A stretch of DNA of 64,000 bases. It comes from Aegilops tauschii subsp. strangulata. Taxonomy: Eukaryota; Streptophyta; Magnoliopsida; Poales; Poaceae. The notes beneath the pieces were generated by a model that was not told where the DNA came from, did no database searches, and worked only from the letters and a program-made list of their open reading frames with translations. This document shows, in pieces, positions 1-10,975 of this stretch (its first letter is position 1; each line of letters starts with the position of its first letter). A program made the translations under genes and the position numbers. Location of the stretch: contig NC_053037.3 of NCBI RefSeq assembly GCF_002575655.3, positions 255,659,135-255,723,134 on the forward strand. Direction: 5' to 3'.

Positions 1-394
1 GACTTCCTCCAAAACGATAGCCACCATTTCATCGAAAGACGGGACACATTTGCCTCTATCACTGCAAGAAGAAGGTTAGCCGGTGAGGAGGCGCGCTGCA
101 AGAAGAAGGGTCGCCGGCGTGGGGGCTGAGCTGCCAGTAAGCAGCAGTGAAGGTTTGAACTTGGAAAGCAAGGAGGAATAGTGGAAATGTGTCTTTTGGT
201 AGGAGGGAGGGGGCGGTGAGATAGATATTTCCGCGGTGGCAAAAAAATTTCGCTCGGTGTCGCGAGAAACTGGCATGCAAGTGTGGTTCAAGCGGGGTGG
301 TGGACTATAGATGACGAAGCTTCCTGCGTAAGCCAGACAAGACGGTGCGCCAAGATATTTTATATCGCATCCCACACGATTCTTTCTAGTAAAC
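1..394. mobile_element. Left-hand part of CACTA transposon F (interior)
   Basis: No gene is recognisable here. The block is assigned to CACTA element F because element A has a clean TSD (TAAAC at 390-394 and 13171-13175); removing A joins this block to 13176 onward, the stretch that leads into the tandem array and finally the CACTA terminus at 44877. The stretch 340-389 (ATATCGCATCCCACACGATT region) resembles the CGCACACG-type subterminal motifs near 44200-44800. The left CACTA terminus is not in the window. Short ORFs here overlap on both strands and have no recognisable domain. The assignment is by inference, not by homology search. Confidence 0.5.
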
Positions 395-422
395 TGACGG
401 GGAGCATCCCAAGGTCATCCCC

Positions 423-839
423 ATGGACCTACCTACATCTCCCACGACACCACTTGGACCAATGACAAGAGCCCGTGCGAGAGCTATCGAAAACGAGGTT
501 AACTCTCTCCTTGTTGAACTCCCCTTTGACCCACTTGAGACATGGCTACTACCTCAAACAGAGATGCTTTGTGTGCTTAGGTACCAAGGAACCAGCCTAG
601 AAGAAGCTACGGTGCAAGATGGACATCAAGGACATGGAGAGGATCGGCCCAGTCCGGAACGGGCGGTACTACCGCCCACTCCAAGCGGTACTACCGCTAA
701 GCCCATCCAAGCAGTACTACCGCCGAACGACCGCTCTACTGCCGCTCAACCCGACAAACTCATGTGTTCGAGCGACCCGGGTCCAGTACTACCGCCCAGC
801 CCGAGCAGCACTACCGCTAAAGCGGTACTACCGCCCTAG
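423..839 (+). other. LTR-encoded copy of the pol C-terminal extension (not a free-standing gene)
   Basis: An open frame of 138 codons lies inside the 5' LTR of A. It begins MDLPTSPTTP and carries an MTRARARAI motif. The same frame in the 3' LTR continues directly from integrase, and the element B copy (15060-15411) does the same. The frame therefore represents the end of the polyprotein, duplicated in the 5' LTR by reverse transcription. The 3' LTR copy has a stop at 12362-12364 that this copy lacks. The last third reads through the palindrome cluster, giving a repetitive VLPP-type tail. A free-standing product from the 5' LTR is unlikely. Confidence 0.75.
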
Positions 840-855
840 GGTCCGATACTACCAC
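661..855 (+). promoter_or_regulatory. Cluster of GCGGTACTACCGC inverted repeats in U3 of A
   Basis: About eight perfect or degenerate copies of a 13-bp inverted repeat, GCGGTA-C-TACCGC, lie 75-270 bp upstream of the TATA box. The same motif recurs in the 3' LTR (12534-12706) and in A's own leader (1664-1753). Placement just upstream of the core promoter suggests enhancer-like or protein-binding sites; that function is inferred. Confidence 0.6.
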
Positions 856-928
856 CTTGCCTGTGCGCAGAGAACGGGCTAAGGGCCCATGTATTACCCC
901 TCTCACTTACCCCTTCGTGGACTTAGAC

Positions 929-937
929 TATATATAC
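929..937 (+). promoter_or_regulatory. TATA box of the 5' LTR of A
   Basis: TATATATAC follows the palindrome cluster; the 3' LTR has the same sequence near 12776. It is the likely core promoter for the element transcript. Confidence 0.65.
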
Positions 938-1331
938 TCCCCCACCTCCTCCTAGCTAGGGTCAGCGTTGTGATAGCTCATATGTGAGATAGAGCCTCGC
1001 TCATCCATACAGATCTACTCCTCGAGAGAGACCGCGACCCCTCTTCAGAGAAGATCCACGTTGGATTCAAGACCCCCTCTTGCGTGGCCCCATCAAGACC
1101 TCCTCACGGAGAAGAACCGGTTACCCTATGTATCGTCCCTTGTTGATCGTGAATCGTGTATCTCTTTGTGTTTCGAGGTCTAGCACATGTGTAATCGAAT
1201 CTTGTTGATTTGAGTGATTCTCTCGTGTTTCCCCTTGTGTTTCCCTCGTTTTCTCCTCGTGTTCTTCGTGTTCTTCGTGGGATCTGCTCCTTTCGTGAAA
1301 GATCGGCCATCTAGGGTTCCACCCTACATCA

Positions 1332-1348
1332 TCTTGGTATCATGAGCC
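1332..1348 (+). other. Primer-binding site of A
   Basis: TCTTGGTATCATGAGCC immediately follows the LTR end. It resembles the initiator-Met tRNA site TGGTATCAGAGCC with an extra T. The same variant occurs in element E, so it is a family feature and not decay. Confidence 0.75.
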
Positions 1349-2379
1349 ACGTTGATCACGGATTTGGAGCCCCTACCCCCGTTTTCAAGCCTTCTTTTGC
1401 TTGATTTCGTCCTAAATTTTGAAAATCCCCACCAAAAATAGCCCTAATTTTTTTTGTGATTTTTTGGTTTGATGATGTTTTGTTGGATTTGATCCATGGA
1501 TTTGCGTTGCCATGAGTGGATCTAGCTTTTCCACAAGTTCCACCTCTTTCCATCCACGAAATCCATCCAATTTTGCCCCCGAAATCATCCCTTTCCGCCC
1601 TAAAACTCGTCCAATCCCGTTCTGCAAATATTTCCCGACACCAGCAGAACTAGCGCCCACCACAAGCGGCACTACCACTGAGCACCACAAGCAGCACTAC
1701 CGCTGAGCACCACAAGCGGTACTACGCCCCCCCCCCAAGCGGTACTACCGCCCACCCCAGTTTCAGCCTTCGCTGGTCGACTGTTTTGCCTAGGTCCTCC
1801 ACCACATCTTCCGTTTTTGTTCAACCACTTCCGCATTGCCAACCTCGATACGACCATTTGACCTTGGTTTTGAGAATTTGAGTTGTGGTTCATCATTTCC
1901 TAGGGTGTTTTGGCTAACTAGGAACGGTTCGACATCGAGAACACCACCACTCATCATCACCACGAGGTCGTCATCGTACACGGATGGTAACTTTGACGAC
2001 ATCTTTGTCTACTCCTTGCCATTGCATTGATAGCCCAAAGCCATTTTGCATAACTTACCCATCGAGACTAGCCTTTGAGTATTGCCGGCAACATAACTTG
2101 TGCACATTAGTGATCATACTTCCCATAGCATCCATACCATATCATCGTGGTGCATATCTTGGTATCATGTTTTGTGTCACAAAGTTGTCATCGCAAATAC
2201 ACAATTGCTATCTTGGTTAGTAAAGTTTTGCATGAGAAAAGAGCTCAAAAGAGAAAGAGCCATCCAAGCTTTTAAGCAAAGAGGAAAAGATAAGCAAAGA
2301 TCTCATAAGAAAGAACCATAGCATCATACCACATTAAGATTGTCATACTCGATCATCTTGGATCATATCATCGGAATAC
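1349..2379 (+). other. Leader (5' untranslated region) of A, first part
   Basis: Non-coding leader between the primer-binding site and gag. The segment 1355-1520 closely matches the leaders of B (30760-30913, reverse) and E (38570-38750, reverse). K interrupts the leader at 2380; it resumes at 6651. A-rich or T-rich stretches and short ORFs show no conserved coding. Confidence 0.7.
1664..1753 (+). promoter_or_regulatory. Leader cluster of GCGGTACTACCGC-type repeats in A
   Basis: Four degenerate copies of the U3 motif (AGCGGCACTACCACT, AGCAGCACTACCGCT, AGCGGTACTACGCC, AGCGGTACTACCGCC) lie about 735-825 bp downstream of the TATA box. B and E have clusters at a similar position but with the other motif type. 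Confidence 0.55.
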
Positions 2380-2963
2380 TGTCACGACCGGTTTTTCAAT
2401 AAAATAATTATTGAGAGACCAACCCCTTTTACGGACCAGCGAGGAAGAATTCCTTCTCACTGGTAGACAATATCTTGGTCACAGAAGAAAAATACCAGGA
2501 GTACTAAATATAATACAAGGTTGAGCAGAGACTGCCCAACAATTTAGTACATGTACGCCGCTAAAACAAGACGGCGGATAGGGTGGCAAACTACTAACTC
2601 ACGATAATAACGGTGGTGGAAATATCATCGCGAAGCGAGTGATATGATTCCAGGAGACTACAACTCTTCGAGCGTCGGAGTGAGGCTCGAGAAGACTTAT
2701 TGCGGGTGGCGGAAGCGTATACAATACAAGTGACCAATATCCGGGATCGCGCAGGACTGACTGGGACTCCTCTAGGCGTCGGACGCGCTATCAAACTCTT
2801 CATCCAAGAGATCGCCTTCGTCAACATCTGGCCAAATCAACAAGCCAGGTGAGTACTATGAAAGTACTCGCAAGACAGTTCGGACATAAGGCATAACAAA
2901 TGTAAACATGAAGCACATGAACAAGTTAACCAGTGCGATCAGACATAGAGATAATAAATACTG

Positions 2964-3359
2964 GGTGCCAAGCGAGGGTCTGAATGACGCCTCGAGCGGA
3001 AACTGCAGAAATAATAATACTGGTGCCAAACGAGTGTCTGAAAGACTCCTCGAGCGGAAAATGCGGAATAATAATACAGGTGCCAAACGAGTGTCTGAAA
3101 GACTCCTCGAGCGGAAAATGCGGAATAATAATGCGGGTGCCAAACGAGTGTCTGAAAACTCCTCGAGCGGAAAATGCGGAATAATAATACAGGTGCCAAA
3201 CGAGTGTCTGAAAGACTCCTCGAGCGGAAAATGCGGAATAATAATGCGGGTGCCAAACGAGTGTCTGAAAGACTCCTCGAGCGGAAAATGCGGAATAATA
3301 ATGCGGGTGCCAAACGAGTGTCTGAAAGACTCCTCGAGCGGAAAATGCGGAATAATAAT
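2964..3359. repeat. 57-bp minisatellite, seven units, inside solo LTR K
   Basis: The core TGCCAA recurs at 2966, 3024, 3081, 3138, 3194, 3251 and 3308, i.e. every 56-58 bp. Since 57 is a multiple of three, several frames on both strands stay open through the array, so the ORFs here are artefacts of the repeat. Confidence 0.9.
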
Positions 3360-4064
3360 GCCACAGTCGGGCGTCGAGGCGACACCACATAAAGGGCTTA
3401 TATTTAAAGTAAGAAACAAGAACACGCCACGGTCGGACGTCTGCGCGACGTCACATAAAGGCTTATATCACAACTCAATAATACAATCATTCGGGAACAT
3501 AAATTATCACAAGCATGCGACAAATATAAAGTTAGTCCATCCACAGGAATAACAATAAAACTGGATTTACCACTTGAGCTTGTTCACCGGGGACAAGTTT
3601 TCCACACGGATAGATATGGATATAATGTTTACACTACTTGATCATGGATACGATGATTTGGAAAGAATTGACTCTGCAAAGTTTGTACTTAACCACAGCC
3701 AACGGAATTCAGTAGTCACGGGGACTAGTTCCGTCTACGGTGTTTTGGAAGAAACACGTCTAACCAGTACACACCCAATTCAACCATCCGAAGCCAGGGA
3801 TCACCCTCGGCAACATTCAAGAAAAACCTTGAGACGGGGAGGCTACAACCTCGCGTAGCATGGGATCAAATTTCTATACGCGCGCTCTAAGGGGGTGCCC
3901 CCCCTCTCGGTCCCAACCGGAAACACCCATGCCCCCTGACCGGATGACTGGCTTTAATCCTGGGCCAAGTTACCATCATCCCGGCCTCTCTGTTTGGTGT
4001 GTACACGGAAAGAGGTTACCAACTTACTAAACAGCATCCTGGCAATGAGACATGTGGTAGCACG

Positions 4065-4378
4065 GAAAGGGGAAAGAACGGTAACATGGCTCCAACCACG
4101 TTAACGTCGGAGGAAGTCGGATGACGCAAGGCTGGTATGCTACAACAGTACCACCTTGCTGCCCTTCATGTCACCACATGATTTGGCCATCTCTCATCAG
4201 AGATCATCGCAACTTTGGAACATGCGGGAAAAGAACGATAACGTGGCTCCAACCACGTTAACGTCGGAGAAAGTCAGATGACGCAAGGCTGGTGTGCTAC
4301 AACAGTACCACCTTGCTGCCCTTCATGTCACCACATGATTAGGCCATCTCTCATCAGAGATCACCGCGACTTTGGAAC
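4065..4378. repeat. 157-bp tandem duplication inside K
   Basis: Two direct copies start near 4065 and 4222; the matched points TAACATGGC (4082) and TAACGTGGC (4239) give a 157-bp period. The copies differ at a few positions. Confidence 0.8.
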
Positions 4379-5341
4379 AACCGGGTCGTTGCCTTACAAG
4401 CAACGAGGTATTTACCGACACTCATATGCCACGCACAAACTCTCACGTGAGCATGTAAAACACCTGTCATGTCAAATGTTCAAAACATGCTTGCCTGGTT
4501 CGGAGAAGTCGGAGTCTAGCTCAGCGAAGTTCGCGGCTCCGTCACCTCTTCCGGAACCTACGGCAATCACGAAACGGGCACTAACGTGAAAACCAACACA
4601 TGCACAGAAACTTTTCCAAATATTTTTCAAATAAATCCCATAAAAAACTAGACAAAATTTGAAGATTGTCAGAAAAAGAATCACTCAAAAATACCTTTTT
4701 ATTAAAGAGTTATAAAGGTTTCTGTCCAGGGACTTATCTGTAATGAAACAGAAAAGTTCCAGGGTTTTAACTGAGAAAACAGAAAACGCTTCGGTTGGGA
4801 ATGCGCAAGCGCAAAGGAGAAAACATATTTGCCCGAAGGCGCCAACAGAAAACGGTTCGAAGGAGAATAGAATAGAGGCTGACAGGCGGGGTCCACCTGT
4901 CAGGTTTAAAAAGCTCGTCGGCGCCCGAAGACTGCGGTGGACGCCGGCGTCGAACCACGGCGAGTTAGGAGAAACGGAGGGTACCAAGAGCTTCAGCGTC
5001 TTCTTCCGCGTCGGTGGGTGGTGGACTCGTCCAACGGGGAGCACCACGTCGACGGCGACACTATCTCCGGCGGACGGCGGCTCGGGTGAGGATGGGGAAC
5101 TCCGGTGGAGGGCTGCAAACTACGAATTGAGGCGCGGGTCAGAACGAGGAATGCAAGGTGAAGCTACTGGCAAGAGAATGGAGGCGGAGGAGCGCACACG
5201 GGGGCGAATCGGGCTGGATCCCGTGGCGGGTCGCGGCGGCCGGAGTCGAGGAAGGAGACCTCCTCGGGGCTCTTCCAGTGGCTAGGCTTGCTCTAGGGGG
5301 AGTGCAGGGATGGTGGGTGCTCGAGTTGAAGCTCAGGGCCT

Positions 5342-5351
5342 CTATTTATAG
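5342..5351 (-). promoter_or_regulatory. TATA box of LTR K
   Basis: CTATAAATAG on the minus strand, about 1.3 kb from the U3 start at 6645. It supports a minus orientation with a long R-U5. Confidence 0.55.
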
Positions 5352-6650
5352 GCAGATCGACGGGGTGGCCGTGAACGGAGAATCTCCGGCGAGCGATTAC
5401 GGCGGAGCAGTGGATTGGCAGGTGGTTTGAGCGGCCAGGCAGCATCAATGGAGGTTACTGGAGTCGTTTCACAGCTAAACGGGGTCGGTCTTGGCGTAAT
5501 GGCGTCGGTCCACGGTGAGGTGACCGCACGGGCTCAACGGCGGCAGAGAGCGCGCTCCGCGCCCTGCGGTTCATGACGAGAGCGGCAGCGCGTTCGGGGG
5601 AGTGGAAGGCCACGCGGTGAGCTCCGGTGGTTTGGGCGGCGCTGGGTGGCGTCGTCGGCGCCGTGTCTCCCGCTGGCGTCCGCAAAGCCGCCGCCGGCGT
5701 CGGTCACGGGGCGGCGCACCTTCTGCTGCTCGTCGCAGACGCCCGCAAGGCGCCAGGCGTTCGTGCGGTGCTGGAACAAGAGGGCGGGGACGAGGAGCAA
5801 GGCGACGCGGTGGCACTGGCGAGATCGACGTCCTTCTCTGAAGAAAACGACAGCAGGCCACTGCAGTGTTCTCTGAACTTTCTGAACTTGACATAGACAG
5901 TGCACTGCAGGTGTTTGACAGAAAGATTTTGCAATGAGATGAATTTTTCTGGAGCTGTAACTTGGTGAGGTGACCACTCAATGCACCCAGAGGCTGCCTG
6001 ATTTTACTTGGAATTTTTGGAGAAGGTTTTGAATGAATTTCACCAAATTTGACAAATCTGGTCCAAACATGCAGCAGGTGTAGTTTGAAAATTTTGAACT
6101 GAAGACCAGTGGATCTTCATGGTTCTAGGTTGAGGGTTCAAAGGACTAGGAGGGGAAAAAGGTTTGGGGGCAAAAATCAAGACAGAAAGTGGAGTTCCTT
6201 TGTAACTCACCAAGTGCTAGAAAAGAAGGCAGAAATTTATTTGAATAGAATATAAATGGAAATAATCACATGGGGAGGTTCAACTTGCTGGATTTGATGC
6301 AAATCATGATCCAAAGGTGAGGGAAGGGTTAGGAGAGGGGATTTGCACTAAGGCCATGGCAAGAAGGAATTGTTGAAAGTGGCAAAGGACTTTCCAAAGG
6401 CCATAGTGCAAATTTCAAAGAGATTTTCAAAAGTCATTTACCCCAATGAAAAACATTTGCCTTGAGTCCAAGTGAAAAGCAAGAACCTCCAAGACCAAAG
6501 ACAGATCTTGGTTGAATCCAAATAAAACTTTTGCCATAAAGAAAAATATTTGAGAGTGAGAGTTCTCTTGAAGAAAAATTTAAATCACTCCCCTCAAGTC
6601 AAATAAAATCATTTGAAAAATCCAAATAAAAACTTGGGTGTCACAAATAC

Positions 6651-7132
6651 CATACATATAGCATATTTGGGATAGAAGTCGTAGCATTTTTGCCTAGTAG
6701 GGTGTGCACAAGTTTGGTATACGCCTATTGTGCAATCGTGCTAGCGTCTCTCTAGTGTTGTGCAATACGAGCTTTCTCGTGGATTCCACATTTTGGCTCA
6801 TTCCTTGGTTGCATGACCCCACTTATCTATTTGCGTGTGTGTTTCCGTGTTCCATATCTTGCTATTGGTCTACTTGTTGCATTTGCAAATTTGTGAATCT
6901 TTGCCGACATTATTGAGGCTCACTAAGAATTGCATCATATTTTGTGCCACCATCCTAACCAAGCTCCACTATAAGCTTTTATTTGTGTAGGTGTGAGAAA
7001 CCGACAAGAATTGGTACCAATTGTGATATTTCCTTGTTCCACATTTGAGTGATCATTGATCCATCTTCAACATCGGTTAAGGTACATTTGGTATAAGTTC
7101 TTCTCTGTCTCCCTCTCACATATTTGTTTGGA
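6651..7132 (+). other. Leader of A, second part
   Basis: Continuation of the leader after solo LTR K. It matches the B leader at 29460-29940 (reverse) and in part the E leader near 37020-37260, which shows that K interrupted one continuous leader. There is no coding signal. Confidence 0.7.
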
Positions 7133-9033
7133 ATGATGTATAGGCCAAGTACTTCTACCAACCCACTTTTCATCGAGCAAGATGACGACATGTCCACCTA
7201 CGTCACAAAGATCCACCTCTTTGGCGCACAACAAGCTTTGCATCAAGAGCAACAAGCAATGAGCGACCGCATCGACCATCTCGCCACCGACTTGCGACTA
7301 TCCGAGCAACGTACAAGAGACTACTTTGACAACAAGCTCGACGAACACAAACAAGAGAATGACGCACGTATGGACGAGATTCGTACCTTGTTGGTCAACT
7401 GCTCTTCTACCACTTCGTCCTACTCAAGACGGAGCCATTCGAGTCGACACTCCGACGACACTATCGTCGGGTCAAGTACCCCGACAACGAACTCTTCGAC
7501 GAGCCACGCGCCAAGATCGTCGCGCCAACCGCGGAATGACAACGTCTACGCCAACAACAAGAGGAAGAGCGAGCACGCCAACACCCAGATGCACAAGATG
7601 CCGAGGCACAATGCCAAGAACAACAACTACGTGAAGCTCAAGCACTTGAGGCGCAACGTGCTCTCCGAGATTCAAGCCGAGCCATAGCCACGCGCAACCG
7701 CCAAGCTCGTGAGCAACAAGAAGCACTTCGTGATGAAGTTGAAGAACAAATCTATCAAGCTCGCGTGCATCGTTAAGCTCGACAAGCTCCTCCACAAGCT
7801 AGACAAGAACCTCGCGTTCACCAAGAGCAAGAAGACCATGGAAATCCTCCACGACAAGAGCAACATGAGGACGCGAACCCTCCTCAACAAGAGCAACATG
7901 AGGACGACAACCCTCCTCAACAAGAGCAACATGAGTATGTCAATCCTCAACGCCATGGGCGTCATCGTCCTCGACCCCAACACAATGACGAAACACGCTA
8001 CGACAAGCTCAAGTTTACCATGCCCAAGTTCACTGGAAGCAATGACCCCGAAGAGTACATATCATGGGCATTGAAGGTTGACAAAATCTTTCGCTTGCAC
8101 AACTATGAGGAAGAGAAGAAGATCGCGATGTCATCCCTTGAGTTCCAAGACTACGTCCTCATTTGGTGGGAACAAGTCATTTAGCGCCGAGCGGCAAGAG
8201 GTGAACCACCCATCACAACTTGGGCGCAAATGAAGGATGTCATGAGAGCATGCTTCGTGCCAACATACTACAACCGCGACCTCTTTAAGAAACTCCAACT
8301 CCTCAAGCAAGGAGCCAAGAGCGTTGACGAGTACTACAAGGAAATGGAGATTGCCATGATACGAGCCAATGTCACGGAAGATGATGAACAAAATATGGCA
8401 CGTTTCTTGAATGGACTCAATCATCCTATCAAGAAGATCGCCGACTTCCAACCATACTCGAACCTCATCGAGCTAGTGCATCAAGCTACCAAAGCGGAAC
8501 ATCAAGTGCAAGATGACTTCAAGTATGCCAAGTTCTACTCCAAATCCTATGGCTTCTCCAACACCCAAGCTTCAACGACTCCAACACCTTCTACTTCAAC
8601 CAAGCCATCTACAAGCAACGGCGACAAGTCAAGTTACAAGAAAACTTCGACAACCTCAAGCCATCCTCCTACTACAAGCAACTTCAAGCCGAGAGCTTCA
8701 TCATCATCTACCCCAACCGATGAGACCATCAAGACAAGTTCCTTCAAATGCTTCACATGCGGCAGCCGAGGCCAGAAGTCCTTTGAGTGTACAAACAAGC
8801 GCACCATGATACTCAACGATGACGGAACCTATGACTCCATGAGTGACGAGGAAATGGAAGCCCTAGAGCAAGTGCCCATGCACCGGCAAGTGAACGAAGA
8901 TGAAGATAATCAAGTCTTTTGTGACGAAGATTCGAACCCCGCTCTTGTTGTCTCTAAGGTCTTGACTCTTCAACATCAACAAGACGAAGACCAAAGATGC
9001 CATATCTTCCACACCAAGGCCGGCATCAATTGA
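7133..9033 (+). pseudogene. gag: gag of element A (capsid and nucleocapsid), broken
   Basis: The frame begins MMYRPSTSTNPLF, the same start as in element B. A Ser/Arg-rich segment is followed by a Gln/Glu-rich coiled-coil-like region (readable in another frame, 7555-7745). The retrotransposon gag domain lies at about 8210-8530, and a zinc knuckle at 8749-8790. The knuckle reads CFTC-GSRG-Q-KSFEC: the zinc-binding His of the CX2CX4HX4C pattern has become Gln, whereas B keeps His. Frameshifts near 7500-7690 and 8070, a stop near 8182 and a TGA at 9031-9033 break the frame. Gag would form the virus-like particle and package the RNA. Confidence 0.75.
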
Positions 9034-9336
9034 CGGCCCGTCAAGGTCATCATCGATGGAGGGAGTTGCCATAACTTAGCAAGTGAAGAACTATGCTCCA
9101 AGCTCCAATTGGTCAAGATGAAGCACCTGCAGCCCTACAAGGTTCAATGGCTAAGCGACTCCGGCACTGTCCAAGTTGAGCATAGGGTACAAGTTTCCTT
9201 CAAGATCGGAGCTTACTAAGACACTTTGGAGTGTGATGTCATTCCAATGTTCATTTGCCACCTCCTTCTTGGACGGCCATGGCAATTTGACTGAGGCGTC
9301 ATCCACAACGGGCGTACAAACCCCTATAGCTTCAAG
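9034..9336 (+). pseudogene. Protease region of A, broken
   Basis: The aspartic-protease motif VIIDGGS lies at 9045-9065, a DGGS variant of the usual DTG/DSG shared with B, so it is a family feature. In-frame stops at about 9217 and 9291 (TAA and TGA) disable it. The TGA replaces the Arg codon seen in B (CGA to TGA). The region runs without a gap into RT. Confidence 0.65.
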
Positions 9337-10975
9337 ATGAAAGGGAAGGAGTATGTGCTACGACCTATGTCTCCAAGCCAAGTGATCGCCGACAAGCAAG
9401 CCACCCATCGTGGAGAGAATAGTGAGAGAGCGAACCACCAAAAAGAGAGTGAGCGCCACAAGCCAAAATTGAGTGCCTCCACGATGAGCGACAAGAAGAA
9501 CTTAGTCCTATTTGCCACCAAACGTGAGATGAGAGAAGTGTGCGAGAACCCATCAAGTGTCATGCACTATGTCCTTTTGTGCAAGGACGAGGCACCAAAA
9601 ACTAACACCTCTCACAATCTACCTTTGGTATTATCTCCTTTATTGCAGGAATTCCAAGATGTTTTCCGCAATGAGCTACCTCCGGGTCTACCTCCAATAC
9701 GAGGCATCGAGCACCGCATCGACCTCATCCCCGGAGCACGACTTCCAAACAAGGCTCCATATCGCATCAACCCCAAAGAAACCAAAGAAATACAAAGGCA
9801 AGTAGAACATCTCATAGACCATGGACAGGTGCGTGAAAGTTTGAGTCCTTGTGCCGTACCGGTCATTCTTGTGCCAAAAATAGATGATAGCTTTCGCATG
9901 TGTTCCGATTGTAGACCTATCAATGCTATCACCGTTCACTATAGGCACCCCATGCCACGCCTTGATGATATACTAGATGAAGTTAGTGGTGCCACTTTTT
10001 TCTCCGAAATTGATCTCAAAAGTGGTTACAATCAAATACGCATACAAGAGGGTGATGAATGGAAACCGCTTTCAAAACAATGTTTGGTTTGTATGAGTGG
10101 TTAGTTATGCCTATGGGTTTATCGCTAGCACCCGATACTTTCATGCGTCTGATGCATTATGTGTTTCGCCCTTACATTGGTGAGTTCGTTGTGGTCTACT
10201 TTGACGATATCCTTGTTTTTAGCAAATCTCTCAAAGATCATGTCACCCACCTTCGAACCATGTTGCAAACTCTTCAAAAAGAGCGTCTCTATGCTAACAT
10301 GGACCAATGCCTTTTTGGCGTTGACAAGCTTGTTTTCTTGGGTTTTGTTGTGTCTTCTAAGGGTGTTCATGTTGATGAATCTAAGATCAATGCTATTAAA
10401 ACTTGGCCCCAACCAACCAATTTGCAACAAGTGTGTAGTTTCCTTGGTTTAGCCGGTTTCTACCGTAGATTTGTGAATGACTTTAGCACTATTGCGTCTC
10501 CTTTACATGCTTTGAGTAAGAAGAATGCACCCTTCGTCTGGGGACCATCTCAAGATAGTGCATTTAATGAGCTTAAGAATTTGCTTACTCATGCTCCCTT
10601 GCTTACATTACCCAACTTTAACAAACCCTTTGAAATTCATTGCGATGCTAGTGGTAATGGCATAGGAGGTGTGTTAACACAAGAGAAGCGCCCCATAGCA
10701 TACTTTGGTGAGAAACTTTGGGGAGCGCAACTCAATTATCCCATCTATGACAAAGAGCTATAGGCTTTAGTGCGAGTTTTGCGTGAATGGGAACATTATC
10801 TTCGCCCTCATGAATTTGTTATTCATACCGATCATGAAACGCTTAAGTATCTTAAGGGTCAAACTAAGTTGAACAAGCGTCATGCTAAATGGAGTGAATT
10901 TATTGAGTCACTTCCTTATGTCATCAAGTATATCAAAGGCAAGGAAAATGTTGTAGCGGACGCACTTTCCCGTAT
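9337..10975 (+). pseudogene. pol: Reverse transcriptase-RNase H of A, broken
   Basis: RT starts near 9750. The conserved RT blocks can be read, including the catalytic YFDDILVF at about 10197-10220. RNase H follows, with [11 protein letters not shown] near 10640 and the ADALSRI end near 10960. A 1-nt loss near 10062 shifts frame, and a TAG at 10761-10763 replaces the Tyr codon found in B. The sequence is closest to CRM-type RT in my reading (family knowledge; no search run). Confidence 0.78.

Larger units (their letters stand above)
395..1331 (+). repeat. 5' LTR of element A
   Basis: A 937-bp LTR starting TGACGGGGAGC and ending CCCTACATCA, directly followed by the primer-binding site. It matches 12268-13170, apart from substitutions and a missing motif unit in the 3' copy. 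U3 contains the C-terminal pol reading frame and a palindrome cluster, followed by a TATA box at 929-937. Confidence 0.9.
2380..6645 (-). mobile_element. K: 4.27-kb solo LTR in the leader of A
   Basis: The block begins TGTCACGACC and ends GGGTGTCACA, so on the minus strand it reads TGTGACACCC...GGTCGTGACA, the TG...CA form of an LTR. A perfect 5-bp TSD, AATAC, lies at 2375-2379 and 6646-6650. No internal region or second LTR is present, which indicates a solo LTR left by LTR-LTR recombination. A TATA box at 5342-5351 on the minus strand sets the orientation. The size is in the range of LARD/Sukkula-type LTRs, but the family is not identified. ORFs in the GC-rich part (4740-5980) occur on both strands and carry no known domain. 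Confidence 0.8.

Noticed and set aside
2856..3552. Long ORFs on both strands (up to 214 codons)
   Set aside because: They arise from the 57-bp repeat, whose length is a multiple of three; no domain and no start context.
4743..5981. Several GC-rich ORFs in solo LTR K that look like exons
   Set aside because: They overlap on both strands, lie inside an LTR and carry no recognisable domain.
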